A stretch of DNA of 35,646 nucleotides from Euryarchaeota archaeon RBG_19FT_COMBO_69_17 (GCA_001800825.1 MGWD01000066.1:844-36489), one strand, 5' to 3'. Counted from the first letter of the stretch, positions 24,906-33,831 are shown. Notes: generated by a model not told the origin, from the sequence alone. Translations and numbers: made by a program.

Positions 24906-25088
24906 CTTCGGGACGTGTCATTCCGCATCGCGTTCACAGGGCGGGCGCACCGCGCCGGGATCGCCGAACGGGGATCAGCGGGTCCCCGGCGCGCGTCGAA
25001 GAAGGGATCGGGCCATCATCACCGGGAACCTCCTGGTCCTACGGACCCGGACGCCGATGCTCAGCCTCGGGGATAAGTGTTGGGGTCC

Positions 25089-25379
25089 TCACGGGAAGAC
25101 GACGCCTGTGATGACGGACGTGAGGAGGAGCAGGGAGCCGACGAAGAACGTGGAGCCGAGGAAGCGGAGCCGGTCGTCCCCGCGCCGGCGCGGGGACGCC
25201 ACCACGTAGCCCCAGGTGATGACGCTCACGACGATCAGGCCGCCCCCCAGCACGAGGAGGACGCCCCGGAACACGGGAGAGAACCGGTCCCCGCCCGCCG
25301 CCGCGAGCGCGAGCGAGAGCCCGCAGGCGCCGGAGACGAGGAGCGCAAAGAGGCCGAAGGGCACCGTCCAGCGACGCAT
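25089..25379 (-). CDS. Small integral membrane protein (about 3 TM)
   Basis: MRRWTVPFGLFALLVSGACGLSLALAAAGG...GVLLVLGGGLIVVSVITWGYVVASPRRRGDDRLRFLGSTFFVGSLLLLTSVITGVVFP; longer track ORF is an over-extension. Confidence 0.65.
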   Translation of the reverse strand: MRRWTVPFGLFALLVSGACGLSLALAAAGGDRFSPVFRGVLLVLGGGLIVVSVITWGYVVASPRRRGDDRLRFLGSTFFVGSLLLLTSVITGVVFP

Positions 25380-25494
25380 CCGGACACCGACCGAGGACGG
25401 ACCCGCCACGGGATAGTCTTGTCGCGGGCTTCCCGCGGCCGGCCGCGAGGAGAGGCTTAAGACGGACGAGGCCATAGGATGACGTGGTGGGCGC

Positions 25495-25929
25495 GTGGCC
25501 CAGGTCACGTTGGTCGGGGAGGGACAGGCGGCCCTGGGCCGGGAGTTCGTGTACCGCGGACCGCAGCCCCCGTGCCGGGAGTGCAAGGTCAAGGCCGCGT
25601 GCCTGAACCAGGACCTCGGGCGGCGGTACCGGATCGCCCGGGTGCGGGACGTGGCCCACCCGTGCCTGCTCAACGAGGAACGCGCCCGGGTCGTCGAGGT
25701 CGAGCTCGCCCCGCCCGATTGCAGCCTCCCGAGCCGCGCGGCCGTCGAGGGTTCCATCGTCGCGTACGAGGGCGTCGTGTGCGCGAACGGCGCGTGCCCG
25801 AACTTCCGCCTCTGCCATCCCGTCGGGATCGACGCCGGGATGAGGGTGCGGGTCGAGGCCGTCCGGGAGGAGCTCGAGTGCCCGCTCGGGTACGAGCTCC
25901 GGCGCGCCCGCGTCGCGTACGTCGGGTGA
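25495..25929 (+). CDS. UPF0179 family Cys-rich protein
   Basis: VTLVGEGQAALGREFVYRGPQPPCRECKVKAACLNQDLGRRYRI ... CANGACPNFRLCHPVGI; GTG start. Confidence 0.88.
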   Translation: MAQVTLVGEGQAALGREFVYRGPQPPCRECKVKAACLNQDLGRRYRIARVRDVAHPCLLNEERARVVEVELAPPDCSLPSRAAVEGSIVAYEGVVCANGACPNFRLCHPVGIDAGMRVRVEAVREELECPLGYELRRARVAYVG

Positions 25930-25939
25930 GGGAGGGCCC

Positions 25940-26338
25940 ATGAAGGCGTCCCTCCCGAGGCGGATGACCCTCCACGCGATCGAGGCCGCCTTCCTCACCC
26001 GCGGCTACAAGGTCGCGCGGGAGACGTTCGACCTCGTCGCGTTCCGGCCCCTGCACAACGGGAAGCGATTCCACGCCCGCCTCGAGACCCACGGGCAGGA
26101 GGCCGTGCCGAAGGGCGCGGAGCTCGACCTCCACGTGGATTTCATGCGGGAGCTGAAGGGGTACCACGGGTCCGAGGCGGAGTCCGAGGAGATCGCGCGG
26201 GAGATGGCGGACGTCCTCGGGGCCCTCGTCGCCCAGGACGCGACCCGGTCCCGGCCGAGGGTCCGGTGCCCGGAGTGCGGGAAGGAGCTCGGGCAGGAGG
26301 CGTTCCGCGCCCACCGCCGGGTCGTCCACGGACGCTAG
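25940..26338 (+). CDS. Hypothetical protein with C-terminal C2H2 zinc finger
   Basis: RVRCPECGKELGQEAFRAHRRVVHGR. Confidence 0.75.
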   Translation: MKASLPRRMTLHAIEAAFLTRGYKVARETFDLVAFRPLHNGKRFHARLETHGQEAVPKGAELDLHVDFMRELKGYHGSEAESEEIAREMADVLGALVAQDATRSRPRVRCPECGKELGQEAFRAHRRVVHGR

Positions 26339-26354
26339 CCCGGGCCGGCGTCGA

Positions 26355-26798
26355 TCAGGCGAGGTCCTTCGAGTAGATGACCCGGCCCGCGGTCCGGAAG
26401 CCGAGGGACCGCCAGAACGCCGCCGCGGCCTCGTTCTTCGGGAACACCTCGAGGTCCACGCGGTCGATCCGCATCGCCTTCGCCTCGTCGAGGAGCTTCG
26501 CCGCGAGGGCCTTGCCCACGCCCTTCCGCCGGACGCTCGGGTCCACGTAGAAGTCCTGGATCACGAGCATGCGGCCGAGCTCCGCGGACGGCTGGTAGAT
26601 CGCGAGGGCGACCCCGACGAGGGTCCGCTTCTCCCGGGCGACGAGGAGCACGCCGGGGAAGCGGTTCCGCATCTGCTGCTCGACGGCCCATGTGATCCGC
26701 TCGGGTTTCGGCTTCACGCCCTCCGAGGTGTGGTACGCGGCGATGAGCCGCTCGACGTCCGCGCGGTCCGGGCGCGACGCGCGCTCGATGAGGGCCAT
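26355..26798 (-). CDS. GNAT-family N-acetyltransferase
   Basis: LGRMLVIQDFYVDPSVRRKGVGKALAAKLLDEAKAMRIDRVDLEVFPKNEAAAAFWRSLGFRTAGRVIYSKDLA. Confidence 0.9.
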   Translation of the reverse strand: MALIERASRPDRADVERLIAAYHTSEGVKPKPERITWAVEQQMRNRFPGVLLVAREKRTLVGVALAIYQPSAELGRMLVIQDFYVDPSVRRKGVGKALAAKLLDEAKAMRIDRVDLEVFPKNEAAAAFWRSLGFRTAGRVIYSKDLA

Positions 26799-26849
26799 GG
26801 GGACGTCGGGAGCCGGGCGTGCGGCATAAGCCTTGCGTCCCCGGGTTCG

Positions 26850-28118
26850 TCAGAAGAGCACGACGCGGACGACCTCGCCCTTCTCGATCAGGTCGACGTT
26901 CGCGGGGATCTCGATGTACCCGTCCGCATGGGCCATCGACGTGATCGCCCCGCTCTCCTTGTACGCCGGGACGGCGAGGCCGTCTGCGAGGCGGACCGTG
27001 TGGAACTCCACGCGGCCGATCGCGCTCACGAGCCGCTTCGCCATGCGCGCCTCGACGGAACGGCCCGCGGCGGGCGGCAGGCGGGCCATCCGCCGGAGCA
27101 TGGGGGCGAGGAGGAGGTAGCAGTTGCTCAGACACGACGTCGGGTAGCCGGGCATCCCGAGGACCGGTGTGCCGGAGACGCGGCCGAGGACCGTCGGCTT
27201 CCCGGGCTTCACGGCGATCCCGTGGAAGAGGACCTCCCCGAGGGCCGCGAGGGCGTCGAGGATCATGTCCTTCTCCCCGACGCTCGAGCCTCCGGAGAAG
27301 AGGACGAGGTCCGCGTCGCGGGCCTTGCCGATCGCCGCCTTGAGATCTTCGAGCCGGTCCGGGACGCAGCCCTGGAGCCAGGCGTCCCCGCCGTTCTCCC
27401 GGACGAGGGACGCCATCGTGAACGCGTTGATGTCGTACACCTGGCCCGGGCGGATGGGGCCGCCGGGCTCGACGACCTCGTCCCCCGTCGTGAAGATGGA
27501 GACCCGCGGCCTCGCGTACACGCGCACGCGGTCCCGCCCGATCGCGGCGAGGGCCCCGAGCTTCGCGGGCGTGAGGGCCTCGCCCCTCGCCACGACGTCG
27601 GACCCCCGGGGGATGTCCTCCGCCCTCAGGCTCACGTTCTCCCCGGGGTGGACGGGCGTGTACACCTTGACCTCGTCCCCCTCCCGCTCCGTGTCCTCGA
27701 CCATGACGACGGCGTCGGCCCCGGACGGCATCGTGGCCCCCGTGGCGACCTCCGTGCAGCGGCCCGCGGTCACCCGCTTCCTCGGCACGCCGTCCGCGTA
27801 GACGGTCTCCGTCCGCCGCAAGGTGACTGGCTTGAACTTTCCCGTGCGGAACGTGTCCCGGGCGAGGACCGCGTAGCCGTCCATCGCCGCGCGATCCACG
27901 AGGGGCACGTCGATCGGCGAGCGGACGTCCTCCGCGGCCACGCGCCGGAGGGCGTCGAGGAGGGGGACCTCCTCCGTCCGGTCCACGGGCCGGGCCGCGT
28001 CCATCGCGAGGGCGAGGGCGTCGTCGAAGGACAGGAGGGCCTTCAGGGGGCGCATCCCCCGCCCCTGGGGCTCGCGGTCGTCGTGGTCGTGGTGGGCCCG
28101 GCCCCGGGGGCGCGTCAT
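26850..28118 (-). CDS. moeA: Molybdopterin molybdenumtransferase MoeA
   Basis: LLSFDDALALAMDAARPVDRTEEVPLLDALRRVAAEDVRSPIDVPLVDRAAMDGYAV ... IFTTGDEVVEPGGPIRPGQVYDIN ... LFSGGSSVGEKDM ... LGMPGYPTSCL. Confidence 0.95.
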   Translation of the reverse strand: MTRPRGRAHHDHDDREPQGRGMRPLKALLSFDDALALAMDAARPVDRTEEVPLLDALRRVAAEDVRSPIDVPLVDRAAMDGYAVLARDTFRTGKFKPVTLRRTETVYADGVPRKRVTAGRCTEVATGATMPSGADAVVMVEDTEREGDEVKVYTPVHPGENVSLRAEDIPRGSDVVARGEALTPAKLGALAAIGRDRVRVYARPRVSIFTTGDEVVEPGGPIRPGQVYDINAFTMASLVRENGGDAWLQGCVPDRLEDLKAAIGKARDADLVLFSGGSSVGEKDMILDALAALGEVLFHGIAVKPGKPTVLGRVSGTPVLGMPGYPTSCLSNCYLLLAPMLRRMARLPPAAGRSVEARMAKRLVSAIGRVEFHTVRLADGLAVPAYKESGAITSMAHADGYIEIPANVDLIEKGEVVRVVLF

Positions 28119-28615
28119 CGCTTCATCACCCCGACGATATGGCCGAGCTCGGGGAGGATGAGCTTCTCCGCCGCGAGGCGGCAGGCGTCCGGGGAGCCGG
28201 GGAGGCAGAAGAGGATCCGGCCGTGGTAGACGCCCGCGAGGGCGCCGGAGAGCATCGCGGCGCCCCCGATCTCCGCGTAGGAGAGGGCGCGGAAGATCTC
28301 CCCGAACCCGGGGAGGGTCCGCTCGAGGGTCGGCGCGAGGGTCGGGATCGTGACGTCCCGGGGGGAGAGCCCCGTGCCCCCGTTCGTGAGGATCGCCTCG
28401 CACGTCCACGACGCCTGCTCGACGGCGTCCGCGATCGCCTTGGGCTCGTCCCTCACGACGACGTAGAACAGGACCGAGTGGCCCGCCTTCTGGAGGAGGT
28501 CCTTGAGGACCTGGCCCGACTCGTCCGTCTCCGGGGTGCGGCTGTCCGAGATCGTGACGACGCCGACCTTCACGGAGGCGGGCGCGTGGGCCTTGTGGTC
28601 TTGGTGGACGGGCAT
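28115..28615 (-). CDS. moaB: Molybdenum cofactor biosynthesis protein MoaB/MogA
   Basis: VGVVTISDSRTPETDESGQVLKDLLQKAGHSV ... ILTNGGTGLSPRDVTI ... LFCLPGSPDACRLAAEKLILPELGH; ATGA overlap with moeA. Confidence 0.94.
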   Translation of the reverse strand: MPVHQDHKAHAPASVKVGVVTISDSRTPETDESGQVLKDLLQKAGHSVLFYVVVRDEPKAIADAVEQASWTCEAILTNGGTGLSPRDVTIPTLAPTLERTLPGFGEIFRALSYAEIGGAAMLSGALAGVYHGRILFCLPGSPDACRLAAEKLILPELGHIVGVMKR

Positions 28616-28661
28616 GGGCAGGAGGGGAAGACCATCCAAGGACAAAAGGCTCGCCCCGCAA

Positions 28662-28683
28662 GTTAACCTCATTCAAGGTTGAC
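28662..28683. promoter_or_regulatory. Imperfect 22-bp inverted repeat GTTAACCTCATTCAAGGTTGAC upstream of moaB
   Basis: 19/22 identical to 5774-5795; 46 nt upstream of the moaB start on the minus strand. Confidence 0.55.
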
Positions 28684-28888
28684 GAGCATTCCTTCCTGAC
28701 ATTGCGGAATAACCAGTTGTAGAGACATCTTGTGGGCGCCCATGCAGTGCCCGCCTAGGGGGCTGAGCATCGAGCGCGCCGATCCCATATGGGTCGCGGA
28801 ATCACCCTGGACACCGCATCATGGACCTGCATGTCCGGTCATGCTTCGTGAGCGTTCCCCACTCCCGGCTTAAGGTTTCGGCCTTCCG

Positions 28889-29572
28889 TCAAAGCTGCCG
28901 GGTTCGGGATTTTCGAACCCGCAACAAGCTTCCCCGACTCTGCCCCCATTTTCTGACCATCTCGTGTGGCCACCCGAGCTGCCGGGCGATTCCTCCCAGT
29001 CCGGAGTCCTCTTTCGCGAAGCCCAACGGATCGTCCCAACGCTTTTCGACGAATTCGAAGGGTATGTGGAAGGGGCATCGCTCTCGCCAGTCCCAGCCAA
29101 TGAACAAGGGGCCCAGAGCATCCGCATAGAATGCGGTCGCTACGACAACGCCCCTGCTTTCGCCCCCACCCGAGAGCCACGAGGAGACATTGTATAGCGT
29201 AGGGCGTTTGTCGCCGAGTCGCACGACGGATTCATTGAGCCGTGACTCAGCGGGTCTCATGGCCCGATCATACCGCTCTTCTCCGCCGAGTTCCAGCCAG
29301 TCCAGGTAGTGCGTGTGGCCGAATACGATTCCGACATCCTTCGGGGTCCCCTTGCTTTGACGGACCTTGGCCCACCACTTGTCGAAGCCCTTCAGGGCCA
29401 AGTCCCGGTTGTATCGAAGTCCGCCGACCAGACGCCATGACCGCCAGCCAATGCGCATGTATAGCCGAGGGAGCCAGAACAGCGGCAGTCCCGCGATCAG
29501 AAACCAGTCAACGGGCAAGGACGGATAGAAGAAATACGCGAGCAGGGTCGAAACCCACAACGCGGCGAACAC
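28889..29572 (-). pseudogene. N-terminally truncated metallophosphoesterase-like gene
   Basis: C-terminal calcineurin-type motif IVFGHTHYLDWLE present, but the N-terminal D-x-H/GD metal-binding motifs are absent; in-frame stop upstream near 29630. Confidence 0.6.
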
Positions 29573-29647
29573 CCACGCATAGTCCCCCAGGGCCGCGCCC
29601 GCTTGTCGTACCGGCGCGAGCAGGGGTCAGAACTTTCCAATTCGGGC

Positions 29648-29944
29648 GTGCCCATAAAAGGCCGGATCGCGGTTATCGGGGAGGACATGGGTCGAGTCAA
29701 GCCGTTCGCGAAACGCTATGGCTATGAATACTTCGAGACGAAGTCGTCTCCATCGCAGTGGATGCGTGAGAATCGTGCTTGGATTAGAGCACGAATGGAT
29801 GAGGGCTACACGATTGTGGACTTGGGTCCTGCCCCTGGTCGCGCTAACTATCCCTACATCACGAGCGATTTCTACCGGATGGAACTGGGGCAAATCCTCG
29901 GACGGAGTGACCAGGGATGGCTGCCCATTTGGGGTGAGTTCTAA
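29648..29944 (+). CDS. Small protein resembling a polymorphic-toxin/RHS C-terminal-type domain
   Basis: GRIAVIGEDMGRVKPFAKRYGYEYFETKSSPSQWMRENRAWIRARMDEGYTIVDLGPAPGRANYPYITSDFYRMELGQI; alternative start 29603. Confidence 0.5.
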   Translation: MPIKGRIAVIGEDMGRVKPFAKRYGYEYFETKSSPSQWMRENRAWIRARMDEGYTIVDLGPAPGRANYPYITSDFYRMELGQILGRSDQGWLPIWGEF

Positions 29945-30342
29945 TGCCGCCGCGCTTCCAGTCGTATCGTCAGTGGGCGGAGGAAGTCGCTCCCCAGCTC
30001 CATGCCGCACTTTCGGGCGAACGCGAGATCTCCCCGCAGCTGCCGCGGACAGAAGCTTGGTTGGCCTTGTGCCTTTTCTTCGGAGATTCACCGCTCCCGC
30101 TGAGGGACGTAATTCAGATGGCTGACGGGATTGAACACGCCGTTCCCAATCCCGAGGAGATTGCCTGGGGATTCCTGCGGCTCAGGACGAGAGGGTGGCT
30201 TGTCGAGCAAGAAGACCGGTATGGGCTGACGCGTGAAGGGCGGCGAGTGATCGAATCCGTCGTGGGGGAGGGCACGGTCCTAGATCGCATGGAGCGGCTG
30301 GAAGTGTGGACCTTGGCCCATCCCCCTCCAAGCGATGAATGA
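29944..30342 (+). CDS. Winged-helix-like hypothetical protein, coupled to the upstream gene
   Basis: TAATG overlap with the upstream stop; C-terminal GFLRLRTRGWLVEQEDRYGLTREGRRVIESV resembles a winged helix. Confidence 0.6.
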   Translation: MPPRFQSYRQWAEEVAPQLHAALSGEREISPQLPRTEAWLALCLFFGDSPLPLRDVIQMADGIEHAVPNPEEIAWGFLRLRTRGWLVEQEDRYGLTREGRRVIESVVGEGTVLDRMERLEVWTLAHPPPSDE

Positions 30343-30380
30343 TGGGGGGTCGAAGTCCCACGGGAGGCACTAAGGGCTTG

Positions 30381-31343
30381 CTACAAGGCTCCGTCGACAG
30401 CGGGTCGTCGTTGTCCTTTCGTGAGCAGCCGCACGTTGTGCACGATCTCCCTCGCCAGCACCTCGTTCCTCCGGCTCGCCGGCCGCCGGCACCGCAGGCG
30501 GTCCCCGAACAGCCCCTTCTCCGTCGCGAACCGCGACTCCGCCGCTCTCCTCCGATGGTACCGCGCCCCGAACCGGTTCGGGAACTGGAGGGCGAAGCGC
30601 GTCATCCGCTCGAACGCGTCCCTCGGATGGGTCCGCCATCGGGCGTTTTCCTTTGGCGGGAAGTACGGCTGCAGCCCCGCCGACTGTACCGCCGCGCAGC
30701 ACGATCGACTCCAATACGCCCCGTCCCCCGTGACCGCCTCTACGGCAGAGTCCTCGGGGATCTCGTGCAGGAGGGGGTCGAGCTGGGTCGCGTCGTGCCA
30801 AGTCCCGCGCGTCACCCGGACCGCCAACGTGGCCCGCGACGCCGTCCCGGAGAGGACGTGGACCTTCGCGAAATCCCTCCGGGCTTCCGCATCGTGGTTC
30901 GCCCTCCACGCGCCGGAGCCGATGAGGACGAGGCCCGAGGAGTCCACCGCCAAGATCTTCTCGACCGACCAGAAGGGGCGCGCAGTCTCCGTGAACAGGC
31001 TCTCGAGCGTACGCGTGATCCCGTCGCTGCGGTTGTACTTCTGCAGCGTGTTGAAGTGAGGGACGCGGGCGAGCCCGATGGTCGGCTGGAGGAGCTTGAG
31101 GAGGCCGACGGTGCGCCGGAAGCTCAGGTGGAAGTACGCCCGGAAGAGGAGGCAGAGCACGAGTTCTCGCCGAGGGATTCGCGGGCGGCCCCGGTGCCGC
31201 TCCCAGTCGTGGATCGTGGAGGACTCCACGAGGGCCTTCAGGAACTGGCAGGCGAGGCGGACCTCATCGCTCTGCCAGCGGTTGTACTGCGTCCAGTCCC
31301 TGCGGTCGATACGTCGTCGTACCTTGCCTCTGCTCTTGGCCAA
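30381..31343 (-). mobile_element. DDE transposase of an IS5/IS4-like element
   Basis: RRELVLCLLFRAYFHLSFRRTVGLLKLL ... ILAVDSSGLVLIGSGAW ... AVTGDGAYWSRSCCAAVQSAGLQPYFPPKENARW ... RFGARYHRRRAAESRFATEKGLFGDRLRCRR: D...D...E pattern; termini not determined. Confidence 0.88.
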
Positions 31344-31484
31344 GGGGGAATCCCATCCCAGGCCCGTCTGGCGGGCCTGACCGAGGAACTCGTGGACCTC
31401 GCCTTGAACGGCTACCCCGCTCTGGACTTGTCAACGTTCATCGCTGACGAGGAGTTTGTGTGCACGCCCATGTTTTCATCGCCT

Positions 31485-31628
31485 CTACCTAATCTTTATG
31501 ACCCCCATTAGCACCAAGACTACAACTGCTATGATTGTCGCACCAAGAAGACCGAACAAAAACCAACCGATCAAGAATGCCACCACTGAGCCCAGTCCGA
31601 TGTGAGACCATTGCACGGTTATTGCCAT
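31485..31628 (-). CDS. 47-aa single/two-TM small membrane protein, not in ORF track
   Basis: MAITVQWSHIGLGSVVAFLIGWFLFGLLGATIIAVVVLVLMGVIKIR*; 10 nt downstream of the 31639..31974 gene. Confidence 0.6.
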   Translation of the reverse strand: MAITVQWSHIGLGSVVAFLIGWFLFGLLGATIIAVVVLVLMGVIKIR

Positions 31629-31638
31629 GGTTCCCACA

Positions 31639-31974
31639 TCACAGAGGACCCACGATGGTGGGCAGGACGAAGCCTACGATTGCGGCGACAATCCACACGA
31701 TAACTGCGACAACGAGTGCCTTGAGCCAGCCCACGTTGTAGAGACCCCCGAGGGCCAGCAGCCAAACGAACCCAGCGATCAAGGCCGCCAAGAGACCATG
31801 ACCCAGGAAGAGGTACGCCAAGGCGTAAATGATGGCCCCGACGAGGGCGGCCAACAAGGCCGTCCCTATCCCTTCCGTCTCCCCGAACAGCTTCGTGACC
31901 ACGTAGATGATGATCGCCGAAATGATCCATCCGATGACGAAGAAGACCACGGTCCCGAGAAGCGACCCTGGCAC
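31639..31974 (-). CDS. Small hydrophobic membrane protein
   Basis: Multiple TM segments; N-terminus (AITIGGYTVPGSLLGTVVFFVIGW, if extended upstream) resembles the 47-aa neighbour. Confidence 0.6.
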   Translation of the reverse strand: MPGSLLGTVVFFVIGWIISAIIIYVVTKLFGETEGIGTALLAALVGAIIYALAYLFLGHGLLAALIAGFVWLLALGGLYNVGWLKALVVAVIVWIVAAIVGFVLPTIVGPL

Positions 31975-32013
31975 CGTGTATCCCCCGATCGTTATGGCCG
32001 TCTCCTTCCCTCC

Positions 32014-32133
32014 CTAGGTCTTCATGATGTCTCGGCCTGCTTTGCGCTTTCGGACACGACCGCGTCCACCCGCGGACTTCGCGGCACGCCTCTTGGCTGC
32101 GGTCATTCTGCCGCCTCGGCTCTTCTTTGCCAT
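32014..32133 (-). CDS. 39-aa highly basic small protein, not in ORF track
   Basis: MAKKSRGGRMTAAKRRAAKSAGGRGRVRKRKAGRDIMKT*; preceded by GGAGGCGATGAAAAC. Confidence 0.55.
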   Translation of the reverse strand: MAKKSRGGRMTAAKRRAAKSAGGRGRVRKRKAGRDIMKT

Positions 32134-32186
32134 GTTTTCATCGCCTCCTCAGCTCTTTGTTCTCCCGATTAGTCGTCATTCACCTC

Positions 32187-33557
32187 TCACGGGGTAGGCC
32201 TGGTCACGGTGCTGGCGTCCAGTGTGACCGCGGCAATCCGTGCCAACGCCCTGCCGTCCAACGTCGCGCCGGTGTTCAGCGAGACGGCCTGATCCGCCAT
32301 GATCGTTCCAATGAAGGTGGAGTTCGTATCGAGGGTCGCGGAAGTGCCGACCTGCCAGAAGACGTTGGAGGCCTTCGCGCCGCCGGCCAAGATCACATGA
32401 AGGCCGGCTGCCACGTTGAGGGTTGACGCCATCTGGAAGATGAAGACCGCGCTCGCGTTGCCCTGGGCATCGAGGGTGAGATCGCCGGAGGAAATCTCAA
32501 GACCGGACGTGGACTTGTAGAGGCCCGGGGCGAGGGTTAGTCCGCCCAGGTTTCCCGCCACGGTTACAGGACACAGGGTTCGTCCAGCGGCGTCGTTGTA
32601 CGCGATGGTCAAGTCGGCAATCGCCCCGGCCGCAGTTGGACCGCCCGCGTAGATCGTCCCGACCACCGTTCCGGGCGGGAATCCCGTCACCGCGGTACCT
32701 GGACTTACTCCGAGATCCCCCGTGACCGTGGTGCCACCGGTATTGGTGACCGTGGAGCCGGCGAGGACGGCGAAACCGGTGGCCGATCCAAGGGCTACGG
32801 CTGCTTGGCCACAGGCTGATGCTGACGTCGATGTTGTGAGGCTCCATACAAAGTTACTCGCCAGCACGTTGCCCGCGAGATCCTTTGCCCCAGTGGTGAT
32901 TGTGGCAGTATACGTGGTGTTGGATGCGAGAGCGCCTGCGGGATCAAAGCTCGCAGTAAGGCCCGCGTAGGTCGGTGTGCCTGAGACAGACGTTGCCCCT
33001 CGCTTCAAAGTGAAGGTGGACGTGGTGATCGTGGAGGGGTCCATCGCCTCGCTGAACGTCGCCGAGATGTTACTGTTGACCGGCACAGCGACAACGGGGC
33101 TCGTGGAAATCACGAGGGGTGGAGTGGTGTCTGCGAGTGAACCCGTCGTGAAGCCCCATACGAAGTTGACCGCGAGTGCGCGGCCTGAGGAATCCTTGGC
33201 CCCGGTGGTAATCGTGGCCGTGTGTGCGGAGCTGGCTGCGAGATTGCTCGACGGCACGAAGGTCGCGGTCGTGCCCGTATAGCTCACGGTCCCCGAAACC
33301 GAGGTTGTCCCGCGCGTCAGAGTGAAGGTGGACGTGGTGATCGTGGAGGGGTCCATCGCTTTGCTGAACGTCGCCAGGATCTTCGTGTTGATCGGCGTAC
33401 CGGTGGCAGCGAAGACAGGAGATGTGAACGTCACCGTGGGCGCGGCTCCCGGTGCGGTCGCAGGCGGAGCCTGTGTCAGCAAGACGTACCCTACCCCAAG
33501 TGCCACCACCAAAAGGATGACCACGACAATCGCAACAAGCAGTTTCCTTCCAACCAT
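32187..33557 (-). CDS. Secreted/anchored protein: N-terminal TM, two Big_5 Ig-like repeats, DUF3494 ice-binding-like domain
   Basis: VVVILLVVALGVGYVLL TM; two SPV..TP(I/V)N(T/S)xIxATFS(K/E)AMDPSTITTSTFTL repeats; GSATGFAVLAGSTVTNTGGTTVTGDLGVSPGTAVTGFPPGTVVGTIYAGGPTAAGAIADLTIAYNDAAGR. Confidence 0.92.
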   Translation of the reverse strand: MVGRKLLVAIVVVILLVVALGVGYVLLTQAPPATAPGAAPTVTFTSPVFAATGTPINTKILATFSKAMDPSTITTSTFTLTRGTTSVSGTVSYTGTTATFVPSSNLAASSAHTATITTGAKDSSGRALAVNFVWGFTTGSLADTTPPLVISTSPVVAVPVNSNISATFSEAMDPSTITTSTFTLKRGATSVSGTPTYAGLTASFDPAGALASNTTYTATITTGAKDLAGNVLASNFVWSLTTSTSASACGQAAVALGSATGFAVLAGSTVTNTGGTTVTGDLGVSPGTAVTGFPPGTVVGTIYAGGPTAAGAIADLTIAYNDAAGRTLCPVTVAGNLGGLTLAPGLYKSTSGLEISSGDLTLDAQGNASAVFIFQMASTLNVAAGLHVILAGGAKASNVFWQVGTSATLDTNSTFIGTIMADQAVSLNTGATLDGRALARIAAVTLDASTVTRPTP

Positions 33558-33675
33558 GTTGTTACCTTCTCCGATATCAGAAGGGGACCAACCTGGGTCC
33601 CCCCGCCCCTGGGCTGCATCGCGCCCTCAGACACATTTGGCTCGTTCTTTCCGATTCCCCGAACGGCTCTGCGAG

Positions 33676-33831
33676 ATATGGACACCAAACGACCTCGAGA
33701 TTCGGATCACGAGAGCGCACATGCATGGCTCCGTATGGCATGTCGAGAACAGTCAGCTCAGAGGCTGCATCTTCCAAGATGAGGTCGAGGTATGCGGGAC
33801 GGCACAACTTCGCTGGCACCGAAGTCGGTGA
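33676..33831 (+). pseudogene. Degenerate N-terminal fragment related to the downstream Lrp-like regulator
   Basis: IWTPNDLEIRITRAHMHGSVWHVENSQ vs intact MWTPDDLDIRIVKELASPSSFQWDVHIS; nucleotide similarity TGGACACC.AACGACCTCGAGATTCGGAT. Confidence 0.5.

Noticed and set aside
28895-28925. GGGTTCGGGATTTTCGAACCCGC, looked like a tRNA T-arm
   Set aside because: Loop length between G53 and C61 equivalents is wrong, no acceptor or anticodon arm found, and the sequence reads through as the C-terminus (RVRKSRTRQL*) of the minus-strand metallophosphoesterase-like ORF.
30300-31450. Terminal inverted repeats or target-site duplication of the transposase element
   Set aside because: Compared both flanks by eye; only weak G/C-run similarity, nothing I would call TIR or TSD.
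30339-31511. 390-aa plus-strand ORF across the transposase
   Set aside because: Mostly antisense to the transposase; only the last ~50 aa (ARLAGLTEELVDLALNGYPALDLSTF) might be a real gene remnant, and I cannot support it.
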